Assembly (NCBI GenBank): GCA_964017155.1
Contig: OZ024856.1
Span: 38,003,322 to 38,067,321, forward strand
Direction: 5' to 3'
DNA length: 64,000 nt
Source of the DNA: Oasisia sp. SBJ-2009
Lineage: Eukaryota > Annelida > Polychaeta > Sabellida > Siboglinidae
Made by a program: the position numbers and the translations under genes. Below the pieces are notes generated by a model. It saw only the letters and a list, made by a program, of their open reading frames with translations, did no database searches and was not told where the DNA came from. Below, in pieces: positions 54,213 through 64,000 of this stretch (the first letter of the stretch is position 1; the number at the start of each line of letters is the position of its first letter).

Positions 54213-54726
54213 GTAACGATGTGTGCTACACTTTGAAGAAGTAGGTGGACAAAGCTCGTGTGACGTCACAACTTTTGTTTCTTCCGCCAGGGCGCTGAAG
54301 GGGTGCAGGAAGTTCTCCAAATACTGAAGTCAGAATTTGACACAGCAATGGCGTTGTGCGGTAATTGGAGTTTACTTTTCCCATATTCTAGTTACAGTTC
54401 ACTTTGCGAGTTTTGTCTTTGTGGCTATAATATCTATGTTTTCTAAATTGCCAAGATTGTCACGTTAAATGGCGAAAATCATTTGTTCGGAAAGTCAAAC
54501 ATAATGTGGGTGTAACCTCGCAACAGGTTGTTTTACTTTGAATGAAATGGTGTTGTTAGTGACCGCGTGTATCAGGAGTAGGAACATTGACTAGAAAACC
54601 TCTGACAGCAGGAGCCGAGCTCACTGACATGGCCGTGTGTGGATTGCGGTTGCAGGCTGCAAGGCGGTGACTGACATCAAGCCGAGTCTGGTGGCGCGCA
54701 GACAGAGTCTCATGTCTCGTCTCTGA
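45903..54726 (+). CDS. Hydroxyacid (glycolate) oxidase, copy B, nine exons
   Basis: The exon structure is the same as copy A: 45903-46045, 47804-47955, 48173-48273, 48857-49011, 49852-50027, 52556-52647, 53498-53656, 54291-54360, 54656-54726. All phases fit, giving 372 aa, close to the ~370 of the animal family. It retains [37 protein letters not shown] (His262 and Arg265), YLDGGVR, VFIGRP and the C-terminal peroxisomal SRL. Exon 5 keeps the loop that copy A has lost ([14 protein letters not shown]). The GC donor of intron 1 is conserved. Small differences from copy A include Q22 for E and VYIF for VYMF, with L and A in place of F and V in exon 4. Likely the ancestral-like copy. The 3' UTR probably ends after AATAAA at 55180. 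Confidence 0.93.
46264..46550. repeat. GTAT-rich array, intron 1 copy B
   Basis: About 100 bases of GTAT are followed by mixed GTAC, GTGT and GCGT units. It is the short counterpart of 22908-23880 in copy A. Confidence 0.92.
47022..47156. repeat. TA microsatellite, intron 1 copy B
   Basis: Interrupted TA run, counterpart of 25508-26376. It ends at the same CACTAGTGAGAAAACAAAG. Confidence 0.9.
48440..48700 (-). mobile_element. LINE 3' coding fragment in intron 3, copy B
   Basis: Counterpart of 28440-28710, with the same antisense reverse-transcriptase tail ([24 protein letters not shown]). It has independent small deletions. Shared position shows insertion before the duplication. Confidence 0.72.
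49389..49868 (+). repeat. Tandem array of the exon 5 splice acceptor, copy B
   Basis: Twelve 40-base units, all full length, have the same core as in copy A (CTTTCAG followed by TATGGCCAACTTCTCG). Units differ in a few positions (GGAATCT, GGACTCT, GTAATCT; GTATGG or GCATGG), and GGACTCT alternates with GGAATCT over much of the array. The last unit is the real intron-exon 5 junction, exon from 49852. All units keep an AG. Confidence 0.95.
50703..52212 (+). repeat. 41-bp minisatellite in intron 5, copy B
   Basis: About 36 units of the same family as 30800-31195. A variant run (TGTGTCGAAGTATCTTCTGA, then a unit with ATTGTGAGACTGAAAGCACC and a short GTTGACTGTG unit) occurs three times, starting near 51316, 51685 and 51893. 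This shows higher-order expansion by multi-unit blocks. The 489-codon minus-strand frame is a product of the stop-free period. Confidence 0.95.
53087..53158 (+). repeat. tRNA-like sequence, intron 6 copy B
   Basis: GCAGTGGCTCAGTGAATAG (A box-like), GGACTCTC / GAGAGAGGTCC stem and GGTTCAAGTCA (B box-like). It is slightly more tRNA-like than copy A, but the acceptor stem is not convincing. Confidence 0.5.
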
Positions 54727-54795
54727 ATACCCGGCGTGAGACGACAACGCACGGGCACTGTCTCACGTTCGTGTGATGGTTTCGTTTTCAACTCC

Positions 54796-55018
54796 TCTCT
54801 CTCTGTCTCTGTCTCTGTCTCTGTCTCTGTCTCTGTCTCTGTCTCTGTCTCTGTCTCTGTCTCTGTCTCTGTCTCTGTCTCTGTCTCTCACTCTCTCTGT
54901 CTCTGTCTGTCTCTGTCTCTGTATCTGTATCTGTCTCTCTCTGTCTCTCTCTCTGTCCCTGTCTCTCTCTCTCTGTCTCTCTGTCTCCGTCTGTCTGTCT
55001 CTCCTCTCACTCTCACTC

Positions 55019-55078
<60 letters not shown>
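54796..55078. repeat. CTCTGT/CT microsatellite in 3' UTR, copy B
   Basis: (CTCTGT)n followed by mixed CT-rich units and a pure CT run. It is the short form of the 1.5 kb array in copy A and lies between the stop codon and the AATAAA at 55180. Confidence 0.93.
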
Positions 55079-55081
<3 letters not shown>

Positions 55082-55179
55082 AAACATTTGACCAATCAGT
55101 ATGTGAATGTTTCAACGATACATATCAAACCATGTATGTTTATTTGATGATGCACTGACCGTCGTTTCAATACAGTTGT

Positions 55180-55185
55180 AATAAA
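55180..55185 (+). terminator. Polyadenylation signal AATAAA, oxidase copy B
   Basis: AATAAA lies 453 bases after the copy B stop codon, beyond the CT array, and is followed by a T-rich stretch. The homologous region of copy A has diverged here. Confidence 0.5.
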
Positions 55186-55457
55186 GCATACTTATCATGT
55201 TCCGGTATCAACGAACGTTCATTTACTAGTTGCATATATTAGATGTATATTTATGGGAAATGTTTGCGTGTTTAGTGGCTTTTTTTTACTTTTCTCGATG
55301 CTGGTTCCGCTGTTTTATGGTTGACGTCTTTATGGTTTGAACAGTACTTTAACTGTTGATCGTACTTGGATGACAATAACACGGACATTTCTCATAGTCA
55401 TGCTCCATGTGAGATAGGAGTGGACGCGATTCTTCGTTGCCTAGAGTTCGTTCTTTT

Positions 55458-58400
55458 CTATTCGTCAAATATATGCCACGATCCTTTAGTTTGACGACCA
55501 ACGTTGTTTGCAAGAAAGTCGCTGTGGGCGTGAAAAAGCCTGTCTGCGAGGGTCCAGAATTGGGTTTGACCGTCCGGGTCCGCCTGGTGCTCCGGTGTTG
55601 GACCGTCCGTGTCCGCCCGGCACTCCGGTGTTTGACCGACCGTGTCCGCCTGGTGCTCCGGTGTTTGACCGTCCGTGTAGGCCGGACTCTCCGGTGTTTG
55701 ACCGTCCGTATACGTCCGACTGTCCGGTGTATGACCGTCCGTGTAGGCCCGACTCTGCGGTGTGTGCCAAAGCCGCACGTCGGCCTTCAGATCTTTCACG
55801 TCGTCCGACGGTAGGAGGCACCGGTCGTCTGATAACACTTGCATGAAATGGACCCAGTCGGCGAGTCGACCAGTCGATCGCAGCACTGGCACGACGGACG
55901 GAAACAGAGCAGTCATGTCGTCAGCGATCGACTCGTTCATTTCGAAATGGCGAATCGGTGTTGGTTCGGACACGGTGACGTCACCGTCATCGTTGTCGTC
56001 GTCGTCGTCGTCTACTCGAAATAACCATCTCAGTGCTTGCGAGTCGCCGAGGGTGTCCACTAGCGCTGTGATGTCGTCGTCGTCTGGTTCCGCCGACAGT
56101 TTCTTGTACATAAATTGTTCTGCTGCCCCGCAACAGTTACACGTGCTGTCGTCATCTGTCGACTCGAATTCCACATTTTCGTACGTCGCTGGAGAGCGGT
56201 CTGATGCATCCGTTGTAGGCGCACACGTTTCGATTCTTTCAACGTCCCAGGCCGACATGTTATCGTGTACCGAACTACACAGGACGACGTCGGGTTGCGG
56301 TGCCTGGTGGTCATCCGGCGGGAGATTGTCTGTAGTGGTAGTAACATCGTCCTCGCATCTCTGATTGCGTTTGACATCTCTCAGGCTTTGAATGTCACGT
56401 GTTTCCCGTTGTGTAAGGTCGCCGTTTGTGTCACCTGTGTTAGATTCGTCGTAAGAACAATCGCCTGCTGTACCCGTTGAAACTGCAGTTGTCACGTGGT
56501 TGTCTTCCCACTCCCAAGTGGTCAGTACACCGGAATCGGTCGACTGTCCATCAGCCGTTGTCCCTTTCACCGATTGGTCTTTCTGCGATTGAGAATGTTT
56601 CATACGTGGCGATTCAACGAAGCCTTCATTGCTACTAAAGTCTTTCCAGGATTGTGACTCTGCACCTGCCTTGTTGTCTGATGTGCGAATCGTTCTCGTG
56701 TCGGTACCAAATTCGTAGTTCACGGGGCCGACTTTGTCCGATGCCGTCGTCTGCTCGCTTTCGCCGGCGCGCACCGCGTTCGCCAGTAGCACTCGGCTCA
56801 GCATCGGGATGTCGAACTCCGAGCAGACCTTCTTGTCGGTGAGCGAGCTACCGCGAGCGAGAATGCACTTGGCCGGGTTGACAGCACCCGCGGACATATT
56901 CTCGAGCCCGCGCACGACGCTGTCGGGCAACTGCACCTTCGGATCGTTCGACATGTACCGGCCCGACGTCGTTCGGCACTTCCGCGGGGCAGGCACTTCG
57001 GTGCCGGACGCGAACTGGCGGCTCGCGTCCTCCGAGAAGTATGCGCCGCTCGCGACCGACTCGTCCGGCGTGACGTCATATCCGGGAATGGTCGAAGTGC
57101 TGTTGTCGGCTGTGTTCGAGATTATGCCACTGTCGTCGTAGCCGACTCCCGTCGCTGTGGCGGCGTCGACGCAGTTTGACGAGCGAAAAGTGGTTGTGCT
57201 CGTCTGTTTCTCGTTAGCCACCTTAGTCGATACGCCGCTGTCGACCAGACACGGCGTGCACTGGGGCGACATCGTGCGGGGACTTACGAAAGTGGAGCTG
57301 TCCTTGTAGTTGAACGTGGCGTCGTCGTTCCACCTGTCTGATGTCACGCCTGTGACGACGACTAGTCCGCCGACGCTGGCTTGACGACTCTTGTCTGTGG
57401 TACTGACCGACTTGGCAGACACCGCGCTGGCAGGATGGCTCTTTTCCGTGGTATTAACTGGCTTGGCAGACACCACGCGTGTGGAAGGGCTTTTGTCCGT
57501 GGTGTCAACCGGCTTTGCAGACACAACGTTGGCTGGATGGCTCTTTTCCGTGGTATTAACTGGCTTGGCAGACACCGCGCTTGTGGAAAGGCTTTTGTCC
57601 GTGGTATCTAACGGCTTTGTAGACACGACGTTCGCTGGATGGCTCTTTTCAGCGGTATTAACCAGCTTGACAGTCACCATGTTGGCTGGCTGACTCTTTT
57701 TCGTGGTATTAACCAGCTTAGCAGATGCCATGGTGGCTGGATGGCTCTTTTCTATAGTACTAATCGGCTTGGCAGACATCACGGTGGCCGGACGACTGTT
57801 TCCAGCGGTAGTTGTCGGCTTGGCAGGCGCTACACTGTTTGGGCGACCATTCGCAGCGAAATTAGCCGGCTTGCCAATCATCATGCTAGCGGGAAGATCT
57901 TTTTCGGCAGTAGTAACCGGCTTGGCAGACACCACCCCTGCGGCTGTCCTGTTCGGCTTGCGCGTTTCGACGCACGCGACGACGTTCTCTGCAGAAAGAG
58001 ACGCCGACCGGAAGTTACCCGGGGCCGCCTTTTGAGTTGCGCCTTCATTTTCGACCTTCGGCTTCGATCGCCAATAAACGTGTTTCGTTTGTCCCGAGCT
58101 AGTTCGCTTCGCCGCGCCGCGTTGCGATGCCGATGACCGGTCGCCGTTATCAGCCGAGCTGACGTCCGGGTGAGCATGGTCAACCTTCTTCAGGTCTTCC
58201 CGACCGACCAGGAGCCAACTGTGCGGCATGAGGATGAGCGACGAGGCGCCCCCGGCCACGTCGTCCCAACTGACGCCGTAACGTTGTGTCCGGTAGCGTA
58301 TGCGGCCCGTCTGGAGAACGCAGTACGGCTTGAGGATAGCGAGGTCTTTCGTCGGGTGGTCGTCGGACAGGTGCGCTAGTATGTCGTTGGCATGCATGAA

Positions 58401-58466
58401 TTTGCGGTAGCAGTAGTAGCAACGGGGCGCTGACAGGTTGGCGAGAGCCGGCGTACTGCAAGGCAC
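55458..58466 (-). CDS. Large single exon, C2H2-finger protein with repeats, unknown function
   Basis: About 1000 codons are open on the minus strand. No ATG begins the frame; the first codons follow CTTGCAG at about 58458, which looks like a splice acceptor, so this is probably the last exon of a longer gene. Near the N-terminus CYYCYRKFMHANDILAHLSDDH fits C2H2 spacing (Cys16, Cys19, His32, His37), followed by HPTKDLAILKPY. Residues about 178-364 are eleven 17-residue repeats around SAKPVNTTEKSHPANVV. The middle is Ser/Thr/Asp-rich and disordered-looking, with an acidic DDDDDDNDDGD run. Near the C-terminus six 11-residue repeats (YTDGQTPE-type) occur. The end is SDFLANNVGRQTKGSWHIFDE. I do not recognise the family. 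It is convergent with oxidase copy B. Confidence 0.7.
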   Translation of the reverse strand: MPCSTPALANLSAPRCYYCYRKFMHANDILAHLSDDHPTKDLAILKPYCVLQTGRIRYRTQRYGVSWDDVAGGASSLILMPHSWLLVGREDLKKVDHAHPDVSSADNGDRSSASQRGAAKRTSSGQTKHVYWRSKPKVENEGATQKAAPGNFRSASLSAENVVACVETRKPNRTAAGVVSAKPVTTAEKDLPASMMIGKPANFAANGRPNSVAPAKPTTTAGNSRPATVMSAKPISTIEKSHPATMASAKLVNTTKKSQPANMVTVKLVNTAEKSHPANVVSTKPLDTTDKSLSTSAVSAKPVNTTEKSHPANVVSAKPVDTTDKSPSTRVVSAKPVNTTEKSHPASAVSAKSVSTTDKSRQASVGGLVVVTGVTSDRWNDDATFNYKDSSTFVSPRTMSPQCTPCLVDSGVSTKVANEKQTSTTTFRSSNCVDAATATGVGYDDSGIISNTADNSTSTIPGYDVTPDESVASGAYFSEDASRQFASGTEVPAPRKCRTTSGRYMSNDPKVQLPDSVVRGLENMSAGAVNPAKCILARGSSLTDKKVCSEFDIPMLSRVLLANAVRAGESEQTTASDKVGPVNYEFGTDTRTIRTSDNKAGAESQSWKDFSSNEGFVESPRMKHSQSQKDQSVKGTTADGQSTDSGVLTTWEWEDNHVTTAVSTGTAGDCSYDESNTGDTNGDLTQRETRDIQSLRDVKRNQRCEDDVTTTTDNLPPDDHQAPQPDVVLCSSVHDNMSAWDVERIETCAPTTDASDRSPATYENVEFESTDDDSTCNCCGAAEQFMYKKLSAEPDDDDITALVDTLGDSQALRWLFRVDDDDDDNDDGDVTVSEPTPIRHFEMNESIADDMTALFPSVVPVLRSTGRLADWVHFMQVLSDDRCLLPSDDVKDLKADVRLWHTPQSRAYTDGHTPDSRTYTDGQTPESPAYTDGQTPEHQADTVGQTPECRADTDGPTPEHQADPDGQTQFWTLADRLFHAHSDFLANNVGRQTKGSWHIFDE
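57375..57935 (-). repeat. 51-bp in-frame coding repeat, about 11 units
   Basis: Units alternate between NTTEKSHPAN-type and DTTDKSPSTR-type versions. Substitutions mostly keep the SAK.V.T..KS pattern. Because the period is a multiple of three and the frame is unbroken over 1000 codons, coding use is plausible. Confidence 0.75.
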
Positions 58467-58499
58467 ACGTGAAGGCGCTAGTGCTACGGTTACCGCTCA

Positions 58500-59393
58500 C
58501 TGTCACGAATCACCAGTTTATAGAGCTTCATAATTGATCAATACAGAGGTCGAGCATGGACATGGTAGAATTAACAAGTTACTCGTCCCCACGAACAAAT
58601 CACTTCGCCCCACTTTGGTGGTCATCGTCAAAATGCAACCTCTTACTACAAATTCGTGTATTGACTCCATTGACACTGAATAAGATCTCGTGTTGGCCAA
58701 CGACCACTCACCCCCAGGAATATATATCTGCCTCAGGCGAGGGGGCGAGCATTAATCGGATTCTTTGGAAAACGAACGGGAATCTGTCGTGTCCCAAATT
58801 ATAATGAAAAGGTATTCTTTTAGTCAATATAAAGCGCATTGTATACACCATTTTATAAACTAATATAGCTATTTCACGTATTGCCTCCATTTCATTAAAA
58901 ATAATATTTAATGACCCTGATGAGATATCGAAAACAAAAATTAATTATATTAATAAAATTAATAAAATTATCTACTTTACAAAGAGTTTTATATTATCAA
59001 AGGAATCGAAAGAATTGTTATCGGGTGCCAAAGAATCTCTATTAAAATTTCGAATACGGAATCATCCTTTTCGGGTCCTTAAGAATTCCTATTTAATATG
59101 AAATAATTATATTACTTACTTCGTGTCCCAAATAATCCGTTTAAGTTCATATTAACAGCAGTAATATATTGTATGTGGCGTCAGATCCAATTTGAGTTAT
59201 TCGTGGAACATTACAGAATAATGCGAGACAACATAAGTTTGAAACATTCTCTACATATAGCAGTACCATCCACTTTTAAATAAAATATCTAAGTTAACTT
59301 TAAAACAATGCATATGAAATGTATTTGGGGTGTTTCGAAAACCATTAGTTAATAAATACAGCAATTAAGTAATATACCCCCGCACTTTACAGC

Positions 59394-59397
<4 letters not shown>
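58500..59397. other. AT-rich non-coding stretch
   Basis: No gene or repeat family is recognised. There are several AATCC/AAGAATC-like short motifs, but no consistent period. It may be intron or upstream DNA of the minus-strand finger gene. Confidence 0.4.

Positions 59398-59445
<48 letters not shown>
59395..59445. repeat. (GTGC)n microsatellite
   Basis: About twelve GTGC units. Confidence 0.9.
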
Positions 59446-59759
59446 GCACACTCACGTTTTGTCGCCTTGCTGTGGGGTCGGCATTGTGATGTGGACATGG
59501 CACCAGGCTGTTTGACTCTCCAGCGGACCCCGTCAGCGGCTGTTGATCGGCCCTGTCCTATTTCACATAAATCACGTGACGTTTGTTAATTATCGGAGTG
59601 AATATCTTCACGCTATTAAAGTGTTGTTGACGTTTAGGCCTATGCTATGAAGATGGGCTCTCTGATCTCTGAATTAGAAATGTACTTCAGAAAACCCAAT
59701 GACAGTTATTTAAATCTATTTACGTACATGTTTTGATACGCTCTGGTTTTATTGATGAC

Positions 59760-59760
<1 letters not shown>

Positions 59761-59796
<36 letters not shown>

Positions 59797-59807
59797 TATA
59801 TATATGC

Positions 59808-59868
<61 letters not shown>
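59761..59868. repeat. TA microsatellite
   Basis: TA run with two GCG interruptions. Confidence 0.93.
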
Positions 59869-59869
<1 letters not shown>

Positions 59870-59872
<3 letters not shown>

Positions 59873-61410
59873 CGATGGTCAAATTAATATTGTATAGCTT
59901 GCGCCACCGGACTTCAATTGCAAACGTATTTATGACTCCACGACTTTTCGTCCTGCCCGTTAATCTGTAATTGTCGGATTAACACGTACCATATACCATT
60001 GAATATTAATAACTATCACATAGCTGAGAAAATGTAACAGTATCGTCAGTGGTCATATCAGTGATGGTATATATGTTCTTGTGATGTCTTTGGATTCCCC
60101 TAGGAAATTCCATTTAAAATTCAGATCTCTGATGATTTCGTATACATTTAGGACATCGTAATACCAGGACGGTTGTCCGGTGTGTATGTTATATAGGTGT
60201 CGGAATATCGAGGATATTTTGAACATAAAGTATTTAAAATCCTTCCCCCATCCCACCCCTTTGGAGCTAAGCAAAAACTCCACTAAGCTGAACTACACCA
60301 AGCCCCCCTCGGGTTCCGACACCTAAATATGATTAATAATACAACACACGCATGCGCACACATACGCACGTAAGCACACACGCGCGCGCGCGCGCACACA
60401 CACACACAAGCACACGCACGCACGCACGCGCATATACACACAGCTACGTGTCGTCAGACTTGTGTTACCTCATCAGCAGACTGTCAACGGCATGCTGAAT
60501 TAGTGCGAATCAGCGCGTCGCATGACGTCTGAATGCAGCCGCGTCGGCCTACGCCACAGCTGGCCCCGAAACATACAGAGCGAATAATGGTTGTCGTGAC
60601 GTAGACAATGTCCGGTGTTCGACGCGTTAATAACTGCGCAGGTTAACAGCGGAAGTAAGGCGCTGCCCAACGAACAAGACATGCGCCACAGTTAAATAAC
60701 TAACGACATGCATACTGATTAAAATAGGAGATGCTTTGAACAACTGTGACGCGTAGGGCCTGATGATGCAAACAATGATTTCCATGTAAGAATTAAACAG
60801 AAACTGTCCGATCACATCGAACCACGAGACCCCGAAGGCAATGCTGGAAAACACTCACACACAAGCACCGCGCCTGCGGGCAGAGAACGCTTGTTTGCAC
60901 GCACACACACTCACATGCGCACACAAGCATCTATTAAGTTTTTTGGCAAAACCCAAGAAAATTCAATTTCAGACTCGTTGAAAACCTTCACCACTCCTCC
61001 ACCTGTTCCTCACCCCGAGATTGCCCACCAAACGTACACCTCAGGTATGAGAAACCTCCGCGGAACCGCGGAATCCCGCGATTCATGAACCCGATATGGC
61101 CGTTTCTATGATTCGTCCAAATCCGAATTTTTTTTTTCCTGCCAGTTACTTACATTCCCTTGCTTTACAGTAAACTGTCAGACATGCAGGTTGTAGATGG
61201 TCGATTCAGAATGTAGGCCTACGTTTAAAAATTCTTGAGATATTATTACGGCAAAGTCAACGTCTTAAATAAGATAGCGAGTGATTGTCACTTACCTAAT
61301 ATGTGAATGCAATTTATTTTAACCACACTGTAATCCATTGTTTATCAAAAATGAGATAATGTTTGCTTGTGCTTGTCTCTGGGTGGTTTCACTCAATGTA
61401 TGCATTGTTG
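59870..61410. other. Sparse non-coding DNA with a CA/CG tract
   Basis: No gene is recognised. A mixed ACAC/GCGC dinucleotide tract lies at about 60346-60440. Short frames here have no protein-like features I can support. Confidence 0.4.
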
Positions 61411-61413
61411 CAG

Positions 61414-61518
61414 GCGGGACTTGACAAAGCAGTGCTGCTGTCGTTTGTCCAACTGAGGGCTGACTTCAAGACAAGTAGGCTAGACAAGTATGACGTCATT
61501 CATCCACCTGAAGTATGA
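61414..61518 (+). other. Weak candidate terminal exon
   Basis: After ATTGTTGCAG a 34-codon frame reads AGLDKAVLLSFVQLRADFK and ends LDKYDVIHPPEV plus TGA. Composition is plausible, but I recognise no family and see no upstream exon. Confidence 0.2.
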
Positions 61519-61719
61519 ACTTCAATACAGAACATATGTGATACCTTTAAAGTAGTATATTTGATGTCATTCGTTCAGCACGCTGATATTACATCGGTCA
61601 TCTACCAGTCCTACTGCTAAAAAGTAGATATGATATAATCCACCAACCAAACAATCATTCTCCGAGTAGCTACGAAGTCGCCCTTACATTTATTCCGGTA
61701 TTATAACTGGTATTACAAC

Positions 61720-62226
61720 AAGCAGTCGCCAAAGTGCCACAACATGACATGCTGTTGATAATCGGAGACACGAATGCCAACGTTGGCGCTGAAACCTCTA
61801 GCTGTGAAAGGACCATGCAAACATGGTTGTGGTGTGACGAATGACAACGGTGAACTTCTGTTTAAACAATAACTGGAGGTACCATCTTTGCACCGAGACA
61901 TCAACAAGCTCACAGGGAAATCACCTGATGGCGCTGCGGTACTTTTACTAATCACTCTGTCCCCGTGACATGCACAAAATGCAGCACTATTACAACCGAA
62001 CGCGAACAGTCCGATAGATGGGTTGAGCACTTCTGTGAAGTCCTGAACCACCCTCAGCCAGATGAACCCGCCGACCCCCCACCAGCGATAGATGACCTCA
62101 ACATCGACACCAGTCTGCCAACAGAAGCGGTAGCCAAAAACGCCACCAACGAATATAATCCTGTGGAGGAACATTGTTGTTGTAGTCTTATATCCCACTG
62201 GGGACGAAGAGGATAAGTAAGTAAGG
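61720..62226 (+). mobile_element. Internally deleted LINE (RTE-like), plus strand
   Basis: An endonuclease piece (PQHDMLLIIGDTNANVGAET at about 61738-61800, then NDNGELLFKQ and LHRDINKLTGKSPDG in shifted frames) runs into a pre-reverse-transcriptase piece (ITTEREQSDRWVEHFCEVLN, PPPAIDDLNIDTSLPTE at about 61985-62130). It then jumps to a 3' end with GGACGAAGAGGA and a short TAAG tail near 62208-62225. The reverse transcriptase is missing. Confidence 0.7.
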
Positions 62227-62229
62227 TGG

Positions 62230-63935
62230 TGACACCGTGACGTTGGACTTGTGTCGTCCACAGGAGTGACGGGACGCTCATCGATGTAGTGAACAGGAGT
62301 TGACAGTTCAATGGGAACATGAGGTGAATCTGTGAATCCCACATCGTGGTCTTGTTCGATGGTATCGTCACACTCACTTGTAGACTCTGTGTCGAACGAT
62401 CTACGTGGAGAGGCAGTAGTGTTTGGAGAGATACGGGGAACGGTGTAGCACTCGGATCGTTTAACATGACAAGAAGTGTCGCGTATCTATGTTCAGACAC
62501 ACGTACGGATGCTACACCACACACCGTCTACAGATACCATCAAATAGTTATTACGTGCTCTTGACTTGTTGCGATATCCATAAATGGATACTAGGTCGCC
62601 AACAACGATGTGGGTCTTCGAAAGGATATGCATCCGACGAGCCTTCGAACGTTCGCTGTGTGGCTCGTTGTCAACACGTTGTTTGTGTTGTTCTAATATC
62701 ATCGATCGATCTGCTAGCGGTATCTGCTGATTGCTGAACTGATCCCGATGCATCAGTAGCTCTCTTGTTGACAAACCTCGGCTGTGAATATGAGCATTCA
62801 GTTGGGCAGTTGCAACAGTGAGAGTTAGCGTAGTCACTGCACCACCCAAAGGGTCTTTACGTAGCAATTCAACTTCCAGCTCGCGAATTTCCTTTTCAGC
62901 TACAGGGTTCTTATTTTTATTCTTCACGCGACCGATCTCAAAGGTTATTCTATAATGTCGGAGGAGTTTGTCGTCGACCAGGGCTGTGAATCCAGGCGCG
63001 AGATCTGTGCGTTCGACAGCGAGTGGGCCATCGAGTGGTACCAGCTCTACACACAGGCGTATCACTGCACTCCGGATGGTGTGGCAGTGTTCGTCTTCAA
63101 CTAGACACGTGGTTGTTTACATAATTGCACACTCCTTGGCGACAAGTATTAGCTGTCGTACTCGCTTAACGATGTCTGCTGCGAATGTCATTCCAACTGC
63201 AACGGGATGATCGCATGTCAACTGTTCAACGACAAGGTGTGGGGCATTCCGTAGAGACGCACACTTGTGGCATTTCGAGCTCACGTCCTCAATGTCCTTG
63301 TCTATGTCAAGTGCACAGAGGAAGCGACGCACGACAAGTTTGGGTTGATGTGACGTAGGATGATCAAGCTGTATATGCAATGCCGTCAACAAGTCATGCA
63401 GGACTTGGCGGGGTAGATGATGCATTCGCAGGTGGTAGATAGTGGCGAATCTCGCTTGACTACCAACAGACCATCCCTGGAAACAGTTGCGATGTTGATG
63501 TAGCGCTTTACGTCCCTGATGTCGGTTAGTTTCTTGGACGGTCTAGTCCCCTGTACCAAGTGAGCGTGAGTACCTTTCACATGCTGGCATTTGCTTTGAA
63601 TTGATAACCATGCAGCTTTGCTTGTGAAAGGGATCGATGACTCCTCAACTGCACAATCTTTGGACTAGGCACTCTTCCAGTTGTCTCGTAAACGAACATA
63701 TCTAGCGGTGAGAACTAGCTGAAATCTTGTCCAGGCACCATGTCCACCCGAGTATCGTGGCAGTTCTAGGACAGATGACCGTCTTGGATGCTGACAAGTT
63801 TAAGGCACATTTATCAAGAGCCTGGAGAACTTTCTCGTAGTTATGAATAAGCTCAGAAGGTGTGACAAATTTGTAGAATAAATCGACTGCAATCTTTACA
63901 ACAACAAATTCTTCAGAATACCCAGGAAGCGACAC
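62230..63935 (-). mobile_element. Degenerate Ty3/gypsy-like LTR retrotransposon pol
   Basis: Minus-strand order: end of reverse transcriptase (63935-63702: SELIHNYEKVLQALDKCALN, LSASKTVICPRTATILGWTW), a linker (63580-63386: SKKLTDIRDVKRYINIATVS), the integrase zinc-binding HHCC region (63425-63117: HIQLDHPTSH, CHKCASLRNAPHL, GMTFAADIVKRVRQLILV) and the integrase core and tail (63065-62493: DLAPGFTALVDD, IGRVKNKNKNPVAEKEIREL, VGDLVSIYGYRNKSRARNNY). Several frame breaks separate these parts. No LTR is seen within the window. The LINE at 61720-62226 adjoins its 3' side. Confidence 0.78.
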
Positions 63936-64000
63936 ATGAGTTCTTCAATGGCGGTTTCTGATCCTGGCATGCCCATATAAGATCTGGCATACACACGGAC

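Larger units (their letters stand above)
44432..55160 (+). repeat. Segmental duplication, copy B
   Basis: Copy B is collinear with 19728-35360. It lacks the copy A-specific elements and has much shorter microsatellites. It carries a larger 41-bp minisatellite (about 36 versus 9-10 units) and a short insertion at 44755-44940. The two copies are in direct orientation with 9.1 kb between them. Confidence 0.9.

Noticed and set aside
55437..58136. Plus-strand frames opposite the C2H2 exon (for example 55762-56364 and 57639-58136)
   Set aside because: They mirror the repeats of the 1000-codon minus-strand frame and show no recognisable domain of their own.
61965..62216. Independent small gene encoding a Cys-rich N-terminus
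   Set aside because: The RWVEHF..LN segment identifies it as the pre-reverse-transcriptase part of a LINE.

Overview
The window is nuclear DNA from an animal. The genes are split by GT-AG introns, and the products (BTBD7, cytochrome c oxidase subunit 8, hydroxyacid oxidase) are metazoan. Intergenic DNA is AT-rich and full of microsatellites, minisatellites and transposon remnants. I see no operons and no prokaryotic features. Repeat types such as CR1/Jockey-like LINEs, hAT-like MITEs and Ty3/gypsy-like pol suggest a marine invertebrate, but I cannot fix the phylum.

Layout. (1) 1-6500: the large first coding exon of BTBD7 (minus strand) lies divergent to a complete two-exon COX8-like gene (plus strand). 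(2) 6.5-19.4 kb: nested mobile DNA. It holds a hAT-like MITE cluster, a 3.9 kb element with inverted termini and a repeated 16-bp phrase, and a nearly complete but frameshifted LINE that landed in an older repeat whose uninterrupted relative lies at 7.6-7.8 kb. (3) 19.7-35.4 kb and 44.4-55.2 kb: two direct copies of a segmental duplication. Each carries a full nine-exon hydroxyacid oxidase gene ending in the peroxisomal signal SRL. The splice phases of all nine exons fit, giving 358 aa (copy A) and 372 aa (copy B). Copy A is inflated by microsatellites and two copy-specific insertions. (4) 35.4-44.4 kb, between the copies: a 30-bp minisatellite, a pogo-like element sitting in a TA microsatellite, and a 3.2 kb palindromic element carrying broken pieces of a nuclease-like/CXC-domain gene. 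(5) 55.5-58.5 kb: a ~1000-codon open exon on the minus strand with one C2H2 finger and two in-frame repeat blocks, convergent with oxidase copy B. (6) 59-64 kb: sparse DNA, a truncated LINE and a degenerate LTR-retrotransposon pol.

Most striking points. In both oxidase genes the 3' splice site of exon 5, together with the first bases of the exon, has been amplified into a 40-bp tandem array. This gives 11-12 candidate acceptors whose readthrough is open in all three registers. Several unrelated elements each carry their own short phrase repeated many times near their ends, and one of these retains a psq-type DNA-binding domain. The palindromic element has the same UGA at an expected cysteine position in both arms.
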